64,000 bases of DNA from Moniliophthora roreri. Its lineage: Eukaryota; Basidiomycota; Agaricomycetes; Agaricales; Marasmiaceae. Both the position numbers and the translations under genes were made by a program. Where the stretch lies: assembly GCA_001466705.2 (NCBI GenBank), contig LATX02000218.1, forward strand, positions 248,001 through 312,000. Direction: 5' to 3'. This document shows positions 34,646 to 44,545 of this stretch, piece by piece. Under the pieces are notes generated by a model. The model did not search any database. It had not been told where the DNA came from and was given only the letters and a program-made list of their open reading frames with translations. Positions within the stretch are counted from its first letter, which is position 1; each line of letters begins with the position of its first letter.

Positions 34646-35376
34646 TGACACTACATACAAGGTGTTCTTTTAATATGGTATTCTGATTGAGAAAACACTT
34701 AATCTTCTTTCAAAGAGAATTCTTATAAAAACATATATAAATTCTAAATTTCAATTGTGTCCTCTCAACAGGAATATGTCTGGAGAATACTAAATTTTCA
34801 GCAGCAAAAGATATAGAATTTTCAAATTCTGAGAATTAATAGATAATACAATATATTAGAATAATTTCCATACTGAGAAAACATTAAATTTTCTCTGGTT
34901 GAAAATGCTCAGAAAATGCTGATAAGATAAGATAAAAATTCCACATTTTCTATNTAGGAAAACACTAGGAAAATAGTAGGAAAATCATGTGAAAACACTA
35001 TATTTTAAAGCAGTTCTTAGATAGTTTTCATATAGTTTTCCTTTTGTATTTAACATGTTTCCTTTGATATAAAATTCAAAATCTTATATTTATTTTCTAA
35101 ATGTTTTCTCACTATTTTATAAGGCAGAAAATTTAGTATATCTGTAATTAGAAAATTAAAGGATAATTCTATAATTTCATTATCATAAAATTATCAAAAA
35201 ACATGGACTCTTCTGGAAATTAAAATCCAGAGTATGCTTGCTGTTTTCAATATGTGATGATAACTTGAAACTAATAGAATTTTCTGAGTGTTGTCTGGAA
35301 GCAAATATATAGCAGTATTCTGAGTGTATTTCCTTTGTATTAATAGCATAAAAAGAACACCTTGTACATAGTGTGA
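34646..35376. mobile_element. CACTA-type non-autonomous element inside the RT (725 bp)
   Basis: Element 34649-35373, flanked by the 3-bp duplication tga (34646-34648 and 35374-35376). The left end reads CACTACATACAAGGTGTTCT. The right end reversed reads CACTATGTACAAGGTGTTCT, so the inverted repeats match at 18 of 20 shown positions and run to about 25 bp. CACTA termini and 3-bp duplications define the CACTA/EnSpm superfamily. The interior is AT-rich with no transposase, so it is a deletion derivative or MITE. It contains one N (34954). Removing it with one tga restores the RT/RNase H frame across the junction (HDLTKKNAKFEWTKL). Confidence 0.9.
34954..34954. other. Assembly gap (single N) inside the CACTA-type element
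   Basis: Lies in AT-rich interior sequence (ttctatntagg). The true length of the element may be more than the 725 bp seen. Confidence 0.8.
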
Positions 35377-37017
35377 GATCGTGTAATGGTCATGCCAGTT
35401 CCACATATTTCCCTATGAATTTCCAATAGAAATTTGCGAATCCCAGGAACGATCTCACACCTTTGACTGTTTTGGGTGCTTCCCAATCCTTGATTCCTGC
35501 CAGTTTCGTTTCATCCATTGATATGTGTCCAGGTGTTATGACCATTCCCAAAAATAATGTCTTCGCAACTTCAAACTTGCATTTCTCTGGTTTGAGATAG
35601 AGGTCATTTTCTCGAAGTCGTTCCAGAACATGTCTTGTGTGTAGTCAATGGATGTTGATTTCGTCAGAGAAAATCAAAATGTCGTCCATGTAAACTATGC
35701 ACCATCCTTCATCGATGAAATCTTTGAGGATGTTGTTCATGAATGCTTGAAATGTTGCCGGAGAATTCATTAAGCCGAAGAACATAACCATTGGTTTGAA
35801 AAGACCTTGTGGAGTTTTGAACGCTGCTTTCCATTGGTCACCGTCTTTGATCTGGATGTTGTTGTATCTGTTTCATAAATCTAATTTCATGAAGACCTTT
35901 GCTGTTTTCAGTTTGTCAACTAAATCTGTGACCAAAGGAAGGGGATATCAGTTTTTTATCGTTCCACTGTTGAGATCTCGATAGTCTTGGCAGGGTCTGA
36001 GCACTCCAGCTTCCTTTTTGGCAACAAAGAAAAATGGGGATGCCATTAGGGATTTTGAGGGTTGAATGTATCCTTTCCGTAAATTTTCATTGAGAAATTT
36101 GTCTTGCTCAATCTGCTCCTTTGGTAACAAAGAGTAGATCTTGCAATCCCGTGGTTTGAAGTCCAGTTTTAGGTCAATAGCATGGTCATAAGGTCGAGAT
36201 GGAGGAAATCGTTCAGCTTTCTTCTTTTCAAATCAATCTGAATAATCGGAGAGATACGAAGGAAGAAGTTCTTCCAGTGGTTTCGCCTTGACCTCGTGAG
36301 CTTGTGCCAATACCTGAGAAGCAGATAACTTAGCATTGATTCGGATTTCATCACTATCCTCTTCTCCTTGAATGAACAATCGAATCAACACTTCTTCATC
36401 TTTGACCTTGTCTAGGATTCCAACGAATGGTTTGATTGGTCTTTGGACTAAAACTTTTCGTTTCGGTCTGAATTGAATGACTCCGGTTACCCAGTCTATA
36501 TCTGGGTTATGATCTTGAAGCCATGGGAATCCTAAAATTATGTGTTCTGGTCCTAATCCTGAAATCAACAATGTTTCCGTCATCAATCTATCTCCGATTG
36601 AGACATCTATTGTGACGCTGTGGGTAATCCAACCAGTTTTGTTCTGGGTGCTGTCAACATTGTACACCTTGATGGGTTTATCCAATTTTGTCCAAGGTTT
36701 CTTGAGGCGTCGTGCTTCTTCTTCACTAATGAAGTGACCTCCTGTGCCTGAATCGATCAGGGCTTTCGTTTCGATGGTTTCTGTTCCGACATTGTACTGA
36801 ATAGGGATTTGAATTGAATGGCGAGTTAACTTAGCTAGTACAACATTCGAAATCATAATTGCAGGCGGCAAGAGCGTCGGTCTCTTCCACCTCTTTAAAA
36901 ACTCTCCTTTCCCATAAGATCAAAGATCTCGTTCTGATCCTCCACCATCTGATCCAGTACCATAGTCTTGATCTTGGCGAAAGTCTCTTTTGCAGAGAGT
37001 TTCTTTGGGGGTTCCAC

Positions 37018-38124
37018 TCAAGGTTTGAATGGTACATTGGTTTGTCCCTTTGATGGACAGTCCCTTGAGATATGACTGAATTGAGCACAATGGAAACACT
37101 TCCCTTGAGCAAGGTAATCCCGCCTATCTGACTCAGATAGGGGGCCTATCTTTCCAATCATCGTCTCTTCTACCTTTCTGGCTATCTTGGGCTTCACTGG
37201 CTCTCTTCTGGCTTGTTTCTTCTTCTGCACTATGGCAAATTTGTATTGATTGTCATATCAAATGGCTAATTCGAACCATTCGTTTAGGGTTTCAGGGATC
37301 CCGTCAGTTCGAAGCATGATTTTGTTGACCAGTGATTTGGGGAGTCCTTCCTTGAAAAACTTGATCAATGCTTCATTGTCGTACCCTGTTTCCATTGCAA
37401 GGAGTCGGAATTGATTGACATAATCGTCCGCTCTCTCCTTCATTCTAAGATCTTCAATCTTCATCTGTGCATCCTCTTTGACATCGACAGGCTGCCAAGC
37501 TTTCCTAAATCTAATCTTGAAACTATCCCAAGTTTCTTCAGCTGCCTTCTTTGTAATAGGATGGTTGGGATCTTCAGGGAATATCTTCATTTGTTCGGTG
37601 ACTTTCCATTCTTGGGTTTGTCCTTTGAGGAGGAGAAGAAGAGTTAACTTTTTCTTTTCACTAGTGTTGTATCTGGTAGGGTTCATTCAGAAAAGGACCT
37701 CAAGATTGAGAAGAAATCTGCGTGTGTCCTTTTGGTCGCCTTCAAATGGCTCAGGAAGAAGGGGTTTCCCATTGTCCTCCTTCTTGTCATTAATGGTTTC
37801 GACGACTGAAGTGGTGATGGTGGCTGCCCACTGAGCATCTGAGTCGTCTTGTTCTTGTTTCAGCTTAACCTTGGGAATGGGATCGGTCGGTCAATCACTG
37901 GGAGATCCGGGGGTCGTCATTTCTGATTCGGGTGATGAATCGGGTTCTGGGGAAGACTTAGCTTCGGGTTCTTTCGTTTCTGTTCGTTCTTCTGATTGGA
38001 GACTTTCTATCACTCCTCTCCACTAGGCACGAGTAATTCGGCGCGGGGTTTGTCCAGGATCTGGATTCAGTAGCTGTTTGGCTACTTTGAGTTGATCGTC
38101 GATATCTGATTCTTCAAGAGCCAT
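37018..38124 (-). pseudogene. Chromovirus 1 gag with CCHC zinc knuckle
   Basis: Starts at the ATG at 38124 (MALEESDIDDQLKVAKQLL). An acidic, Pro/Ser-rich leader is followed by the capsid-like region (WKVTEQMKIFPED, ETWDSFKIRFRKAWQP, LRMKERADDYVNQFRLLA). The nucleic-acid-binding knuckle CFHCAQFSHISRDC (CX2CX4HX4C, about 37095-37060) comes last. It packages element RNA. At least five in-frame stops occur. Those in PSD*PTD, ELAI*YDN and PFKP*VEP are TGA, where CGA is plausible, and one after RRITRA is TAG. Confidence 0.85.
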
Positions 38125-38209
38125 AAGACAGGCTCGTGGTGGTGTTGTGGTTCAGTTCAGGAGTGATGCCTAGACCTAGACAGGTCAGCAAATGATCAGC
38201 TTGACCTTT

Positions 38210-38750
38210 TGTTACGTTACTTGCACAGCAATGACAACTACTCAACACCACTATGACATAGCGGCGCTAAGTTGCTGAAAGGATCAAGTTCGAGTTTGCT
38301 TAGCTTTCGCTAAGGTTCAGAGGGTTCAGTTGATGTGAGCAAGATATCCAATCTGGAATTAACCAGGTCAAGCTGAAGTAGCTTAGACCCAGAAACTATC
38401 TACTTATACAATGATTGTAGCTATTAGTTTGGGTACAAACTGCTGAGTCGACATTGTTGTTTAGTAAACAAGTAGAAAGCAATAGAACATGAAGGAATGT
38501 CAATGAAGTCATAAGTAGAGATCATGACATTGTAAGCGATGTCATTAGAATACGATAGAAGGAGATAGAAAAAGATGATGTCATAATAATGTCATAAATG
38601 AGGTACGAAAACAAGGTAGACAGAAAAGGGAACTGGGAATGTGGATGTGTCCAGATGTCAAGAAGAAGCATATAGTGAACAGCGCCTAAATGTCAAAGCT
38701 GTTATAATGAAAGAGAAAGGAAAAAGGAAAATTGTTGTTAGTTTGTAACA
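38210..38750 (-). repeat. Chromovirus 1 LTR, 5' LTR in element orientation
   Basis: 541 bp, begins tgttacgttacttgcacagc and ends agtttgtaaca, followed by cattg (38751-38755). Compared with the other LTR, most differences are CG here against TG or CA there, or the reverse. Confidence 0.95.
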
Positions 38751-39435
38751 CATTGCTACTGCATAGGAGTTCCTTATCCCATTTTTCAATGGTCAGAAAT
38801 GCTCTCCACTTCCATAGGAGTCATCAAGTATTTCCTTGTTCTGTCTGTCCTATCTGACTGACTCATTCTTATCTCTCATGTTTCTTTTCTCATCTATCAG
38901 TCCTATCTGATTTCTATCTTATTGTTTTCCTCCTATCTTTGGAGGGATCATTGCATCACCATCTCAGAATGCAGAGTGATTTATATACTTGAGCTAATAC
39001 TCCATCATATATCTGATTTGGATATTGTTATATCTTTTCTCTTGGTATATTGTAGGTATCATCCTGAGCTTGAATGAGCTCTCTGAGAGTAAATGAAAGT
39101 TGTTTAAAAGTAAAATATCCCCTTGATACACCATATATACATTCAACTACCAATGTGTCTCTCTTGAACACACCATATAGAGGTCCCTACAGGTTTCAGA
39201 AGGCTTGATGCACAATATTTAGAGTCTATAAGTGACTTGGTACTCATATGAGGCATACTATAAGTACAATTAACTTATAGCTTCATGCCATCAAGCATAT
39301 ATAGGTTTTGACTAACTACTTGAGCTCATATCAGTCCTTCTATTTCTATGTTTCTTATCATTTCAACTGTATAAATATGTCCAAATGATGCTCATATGTG
39401 TAGAATTTGAAAGGTTTATAAAATTGGTGTATTAT
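38751..39435 (+). mobile_element. Repeat family R2, copy 3, right part
   Basis: Starts with the duplicated cattg and continues ctactgcataggagttcctt, matching copy 1 from 19959 to 20645, and ends near attggtgtattat. Pseudogene B resumes about 15 bp later. Confidence 0.85.
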
Positions 39436-40228
39436 TGCCACCAGTGGAGAGAGAGGTGTGTCCTTCAGTTGTTTTTGGAGGTTGGAATAAGAATTTAGCA
39501 GAGTTGCAGGGACTTATGTCTGAAAATAATACATCTTCTAAGTTATCTATACTACTGACAGAAAAGAGAGCTTCTAATAAGCACAAGGATTACACCATGG
39601 AAGAGTCATGGGATGCACTGCATAGAGCAGTTGATAGATATGATGACAATCTGGTGAAGGATTGGAAAGAAGACATTGATATGCTTTTAGTATTCATGTG
39701 TTAGACTCTTTCTACTAGTGATTTTAGTACTAAATGCTTCAAATAGGCTGGTTTATTCTCCACTATTGTAACTGCTTTCCTTATTGAATCATACACATGA
39801 TTGCAGAAGGACACTGGTGAAGCAACAGTCACCCTGCTTGTTGAGAAGTGGGTCAGCATCAACTACTGACATAAACAAGTTTGGTCTTTTTTTGTGTTTA
39901 TTTCTGTATGCTGTGTGGAAAGAAGTAGTAGCAACCCTCTAAAAATAAAATAAAAAATGGTCTTACAGTTGGAGTGCACAATAACAGCTGGAGGGAGAGC
40001 AAACAATACAATCCTCCTCTATCCAAGAGAAAGTGATTACAATGATTACAATACATAATATATAAGCAAGAAGTATATAGAACTTTCTCATACCAGTATT
40101 CCTCCCATGTTTATCAGTTGGCATAGCTTGCAGCATAAAGACCAAAGAAGCTATAGCACCATTGCAACCAGCACCCATTCACAAAGACAAAGAAGATGGA
40201 CAAAGAAAAAAAATATATTAATATTTGA

Positions 40229-40409
40229 CTTACAGCTATTTCAATAATTGTAGGCACTCTCAAAAAAAAAGTTTAGATGAGTCAGCATTCCCACACACTC
40301 TAACAGGATCCACTTGCCACACAAATGATACCCTGTTAGAGCATGTGGGAATGCTGACTCATCTAAACTTTTTTTAAGAGTGCCTATGATTATTGAAATA
40401 GCTGTAAAG
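40229..40409. mobile_element. Foldback MITE, about 180 bp
   Basis: Two arms of about 80 bp are near-perfect reverse complements around a 30-bp loop (ccacttgccacacaaatgat): ttacagctatttcaataatt ... cacactctaacagg against ccctgttagagcatgtggga ... attattgaaatagctgtaaa. Arm differences are mostly transitions and A-run length. No coding capacity. Structure and size fit a miniature inverted-repeat element. Confidence 0.85.
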
Positions 40410-40422
40410 GGCGATTCAATCA

Positions 40423-40602
40423 AGTGCCCCAGAGTGAGTAGGCTGTGCAAGCATGGGATAATTTCTGCAATAGATGCTTCAAAAAGTGCCCCAGGGAAGA
40501 GCTGTGCAGCATGGGAACAATTCCATATTAGATGCTTCAAAAGTGCCCAAGCTGAGGGCTGTGCAAGCATGGGACAATTTCTGTGATAGATGCTTCAAAA
40601 TT
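40423..40602 (+). repeat. Three-copy minisatellite, period about 58-62 bp
   Basis: The unit agtgccccag ... gctgtgcaagcatgggacaa ... agatgcttcaaa occurs three times with small indels, directly after the hairpin element. Confidence 0.85.
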
Positions 40603-41743
40603 TCTGCATGATAAAGAATGACTTCTCCATTACATTCTGAACTTGTAACTCAAACAGGTTTCTCAGCAGCTACATGACCTACAATTTGCTCCTGCAGAGC
40701 CTGAGACATTTCGCCCTTCTACATCATCTGTCTGAATCAATTGTTTTTGGTTCTTCAGCCTAATTCTGGCTCTCGTTTCCAGCTTGTTGGGTATTCTCTG
40801 CAAGCAAGAAATGCCACTACATAGACATGGGCTGAAGCATTGGCTCTCTGCCAGCTACATCACAACAGTCTGGAGAGATGGCATGTACAGGAACTAGTTG
40901 CAATATCTCCCATACTTCTTGAACTGGCATTGCTGATCTTCTTTGCTGGGCTCCTCAATCTTGCTTGGACATGCCATTTCACATTATTTGTGGTCTGTGT
41001 GGTCACCATTGGCCTGAGTGCTGGGATGTACATTATCACCACCTTCCTGCCCCTACTTGCCATTATTTACAACAACCTGTCTGAGCGCACCAACACAATA
41101 ACATCATTCCAATCCATCTGTCCATATAAATCTCCTCAAGTATGGGTGGTTTATCACTTCTCCTGCATTCTACTACAACACCTTCCATTCATTGGATTAT
41201 GTCTCATGAAACAAGGTTACAATTGGTAGAAGGCCATTACACCAGCACGAGATTGGTCCACTGGTGACATGAGAGTGTTAAGAACATTCAAGAGAAACCC
41301 GCCCCCTTTCAACATGAATGTTTATGAGCTGTGCACTCTCAATTGGGCAACTCAAGTACTCCAGGAACGACCATCAATGGCTATATACTTTCAAAATGTT
41401 TTGTGATTTTCGTCATTACACCCCTGGGTCATCATAACTGGTGTTCTCAACTATTGGGCACTCACAATATGGGAGGATTCCACCCTTTCTGATGTGCAGG
41501 AGGAACTTCACGATATGACGAAGTTCCAAAGAATCAAACAACAAGGATTGGGCTGATATATGACTGTTTTGCACTCTCCGAGTATACCTGATCCAATACT
41601 TCACTCAAAGGCTGGGATGATGATGCTTCTTTTCTACCAGTATTGGTTCTGGCTTGTTGAAGACAACAGCCATGGCACTGTTCATAATCTCAATGACTCA
41701 ATATCCTGTTTTTGGGTCGATGGAACTCCAAAAGCCATCAATT

Positions 41744-41949
41744 TCTGTTTCTTCATTCTGTTTCCCATTGTCAGCAAACTCTGGGTCCATCCGAGTTTCA
41801 AAATCCAACAGGAGTCTCTCCTTGATACAGCTCTACCAAGATTATTTCTGTTTCTTCATTCTGTTTCCCATTGTCAGCAAACTCTGGGTCCATCCGAGTT
41901 TCAAAATCCAACAGGAGAGTCTCTCCTTGATACAGCTCTACCAAGATTC
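41744..41949 (+). repeat. 103-bp tandem duplication inside pseudogene B
   Basis: ttctgtttcttcattctgtt through ctctaccaagatt appears twice in direct succession. The copies differ by a 2-bp indel (aggagtctc versus aggagagtctc). Copy A has the segment once, so this is a secondary lesion. Confidence 0.9.
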
Positions 41950-42358
41950 CTGGAGTGCATATCCAGGTCCTGAAGAAGGAGACGAGCAGTTAGCTTTTAT
42001 TGCCGCTCTCATAAAACCTCTCAAGCAAGACCATTACAGTGGCCACTGCTCAATTCTCCTGACCAGCACACCAGGACAAGATTTCATTCAGTTTATCCAT
42101 ACCGAAATCATTCGGCACAAACTATACAAGTGCTCAGTCTGGAAGTTGGATGATCATCACAGGGAAATGCTGATAGATGAATGGATAGCAGCAACAAGGG
42201 ACATCAACCACCTCACTCCCATTCCCCATTCCAGAGCACCAGCACAACCTTCTATTGAGATCGTAGCTCAAGTTGCCAACGAAAATGCTATTCTGGGTCA
42301 AGAGAATTCCGACTCTGTAGAGATGGATCAACTAGGAACGAGACCCCCAGATCCATGA

Positions 42359-43149
42359 TACATTTATTATTTTTCCCAGACATCAACATGTAGATTTAGT
42401 TCAACATTATAAAACAGTCCAAGTCAAATATCGCTAGATAGACTAGTCCACATGACCAGTAAAGCAACACTGCCTAGCAGAGTATCGACATGAAGACTTG
42501 ATATGCCAACAGTACACATATGTCTCCTGTTTTGACAATGTGATAGCACAGACCTGATTCATAGATATGGAGGATTGAGTACAACTGAGAACAAGATATT
42601 ATGGTTTGTCTAGAGCAGCATGGTTTCCTGCCCAATACTCATAGTTGTGCTTCTTTCGCTTGACTGACATCCCTCTCATGTCCAATGCCCAATGCTATAC
42701 ACAGTAGATAATTCATGGTGATGATCACCATTTGAGCTCGAGCATAGTCTGGAAAGATCTGGCAAAGTTAGTGTGCCATATCATCAGGGAATCTCATTAA
42801 AACCCACCACAAAATTGCTTCGCCTGGTCCAGAGGCTCTTCATACCTCCCATGTGCTTTCATCCTCAGATACCACCCACTGGGACATAGCCTGAGCTGGG
42901 GAGATACCTAATGTTGATGTTGATGAGGTCTGATGCTTGATGATTTTGGTACTTCAGCAAGCCAAGTGCAGTCCTCCAGAGATGCAGAGTAACTGGAGCA
43001 TCCATTTGAAGCTGCTAAAACATGGTGTGAAACTTGATAGTTCATCCTACTACCAGTTTCATTAGTAAATAAGGAGTATTGACCATCGGTGTAGGTGTAA
43101 TGCACCTTCAACCAAATTTTGACACTCGCTTCAATCTCCATCCTCCGGA
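42359..43149 (+). other. Flank of pseudogene B; fragment like exon 1 of copy E at about 42985-43035
   Basis: Mostly unassigned. Bases 42985-43035 (gagtaactggagcatccatttgaagctgct and on) match, on the plus strand, the 5' exon of copy E read on the minus strand (63840-63893). A stray 5' end of an E-type gene is therefore present, without its body. No intact frame was found. Confidence 0.5.
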
Positions 43150-43723
43150 ATAGCTTCCTAGCTCTGTTTTGAATCTGGCTGGTGCTGTTTGAAGGGTCCC
43201 AGGTTGACTAGGAGCTGTCAGATCTTCAGGTGTACAGGCTGATAGACTGCTAAGTTCACTGAGCTGCAACCACTGATGAAACAGAATGGATTACTCACTG
43301 ATTATGCATCATTCCTGTAATGGATATTCCTCCAAAGCAGAACCGCACCACTATCAGGAGCCCTTTAGAATGTCAATAACGCAAGAGACTGAAACTGTAA
43401 TTTTTGTTAAAGTCTTCCAAACATGTACCGATTTAGAAAACATACCTCAAAACCTTGAACAGCTAAGCAACATAAAGCATCCTTCACTTCACCAATACAA
43501 ATTGGTCTCTCCAATGAGTGTCACCATGGCACAAAGCGCTTTTAAGTCAATACTGTCGGCGTGTGTCAGCCGAGTTCAGCCTTATCCCATTAGAGAGACA
43601 GGTTTCTGAAGACAAGGTAGTGAGCACACCAGAATATAAACCAACGAGACCAAGCCACCCAAAAAAGCACAATGACATCAGCAGCTTTCCACCAGAGATA
43701 TCAATTTGAATAAAGAATATACT
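43150..43723 (+). repeat. Upstream module of DUF6535 copy C, left part
   Basis: Aligns in order with 4740-5250 of module A: ttcactgagctgcaaccact, gcatcattcctgtaatggat, aacagctaagcaacataaag, gagagacaggtttctgaaga, gatatcaatttgaataaaga. It stops at gaatatact (43723). The next base of module A (ggaagtgagaag) is found at 50799, after a 7-kb insertion. The conserved ORF is represented at 43286-43609 with one frame change. Confidence 0.8.
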
Positions 43724-43821
43724 CATCAGCAAATCATGCAGCTAATGAGCATGAATGATAATCTATTTTGGTCTATATTATGTACAATAATAGACAAAAA
43801 TGATTTTGGTCAATGAGCATA

Positions 43822-43989
43822 TGTAACCATGATGGTTAGCTTCCCACACCTCAGTCTCTTCATATATAGATTCCTCTTACTTACATACAACACTTCTTCT
43901 TTTCTTCTTACATTCATCTTGTATGCTAGCTAGTTGTATCTTCAATCTGACGCTACGTTCCTCAGATCTCGAGTGTGTATCCCTTTACA
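43822..43989 (+). repeat. Chromovirus 2 5' LTR
   Basis: 168 bp, from tgtaaccatgatggttagct to tccctttaca, preceded by gcata. Confidence 0.95.
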
Positions 43990-44545
43990 CTTTTTTTTTC
44001 TGTCATTTGTATTGTCTCTTGCCTCGCTTATACTTCTGTAAGTCTTCTATGCTCTATTTGTTCTCTCCTTCCTCTGCTGTTCCCTTTCTTCATTAGACAT
44101 CTCATTTCCCCTCTTTCTTAATCTCGCCTATGCGTGTTTTATAAAATTCCGCCCTAGCTCACCTTGTCAGTCTCCTTCCAAACTGAGCATGGTCTATGCC
44201 ATGCACATATATATAGGGTCATATTCCTCGCCCTTCGTGTTCTTCACAGATCTTATTGCCCTTGTTGTTTTGGGCTTGTATTCAACCCTTTGGTCAGCTC
44301 TTGGTTCTGGGTCTTCGACCACATCCTGCCTCGTGTGCTACTGAGATAGCATATTTCCCGTTTTCCTGTCATCTCTGTCCTTCCCTGATCTCTGACAAGT
44401 ACCACCCACCCTCCAGTTCACCGTGGTGTCCACATCCTCCAACCTGAAACCCAAGTCATCTTTGGCCACAAAAGCTATGCCCACTGTTAACAAATGTATC
44501 ACTACACCTTCCTCATCACACATCTGATCAAATTCCATTAATGAC

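Larger units (their letters stand above)
33900..36871 (-). pseudogene. Chromovirus 1 protease, reverse transcriptase and RNase H
   Basis: From 36871: a retropepsin with active-site ALIDSGTGGHFIS and the distal HIILGFPWL motif. Then RT with [29 protein letters not shown] and the catalytic VYMDD (about 35690). The thumb region (FLGFANFYWKFI) is followed by the inserted CACTA-type element (34649-35373). RNase H has IKADAS, ERNYKIYNQELLAI and SDHKNL, and ends near ALSRRPDL. In-frame stops occur after LSDYSD, after SGTIKN, within MKLDL*NRYNN, after EINIH, within VELA*PLHDL, after VNALKA and within QRQA*WSLYL. All but one are TGA where CGA (Arg) is plausible. Confidence 0.9.
30459..38750 (-). mobile_element. 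Ty3/Gypsy chromovirus 1, full-length, decayed, minus strand
   Basis: LTRs are 30459-30999 and 38210-38750 (541 bp each, TGTTAC...GTAACA). They differ at roughly 16 places, almost all transitions, and are flanked by the 5-bp duplication cattg. In element orientation the order is gag, protease, reverse transcriptase, RNase H, integrase, chromodomain, then an extra ORF before the 3' LTR. This is Ty3/Gypsy order, and the C-terminal chromodomain places it among chromoviruses. A polypurine tract (AAAAGGGGG on the minus strand) adjoins the 3' LTR at 31004-31012. No clear tRNA primer site was seen after the 5' LTR. A 725-bp CACTA-type element interrupts the RT at 34649-35373. Multiple in-frame stops make it non-autonomous today. 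Confidence 0.95.
39840..40650. mobile_element. About 810-bp insertion in pseudogene B carrying a hairpin element
   Basis: In copy A, cagcctcctcaaacaagttt is continuous. Here gtcaccctgctt (to 39839) and actcaaacaggtttctcagc (from 40641) are separated. The insert contains the foldback element 40229-40409 and the minisatellite 40423-40602. The ends of the whole insert are not convincingly inverted, so it may be several events. Confidence 0.6.
39450..42358 (+). pseudogene. DUF6535 pseudogene B, main part
   Basis: Resumes after R2 with agagaggtgtgtccttcagt (intron 1 of the family), then exon 2 (KDYTMEESWDALHRAVDRYD ... LLVF). The conserved intron and AGLFS block follow, then an insertion at about 39840-40650. 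The remainder of the domain runs from 40655: VSQQLHDLQFAPAEPE, LWKLL-type membrane helices and HFTLFVVCVVTIGLSAGMYI. Lesions include TGA in the SSV*INC stretch (about 40734), TAG at NW*KAI (41229), TGA near 41405 and 41555, and a 103-bp tandem duplication (41744-41949). CpG sites of copy A are mostly TG or CA here. The C-terminus (MDQLGTRPPDP) matches copy E, not A, so the copy is either a separate subtype or a mosaic. Confidence 0.85.
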
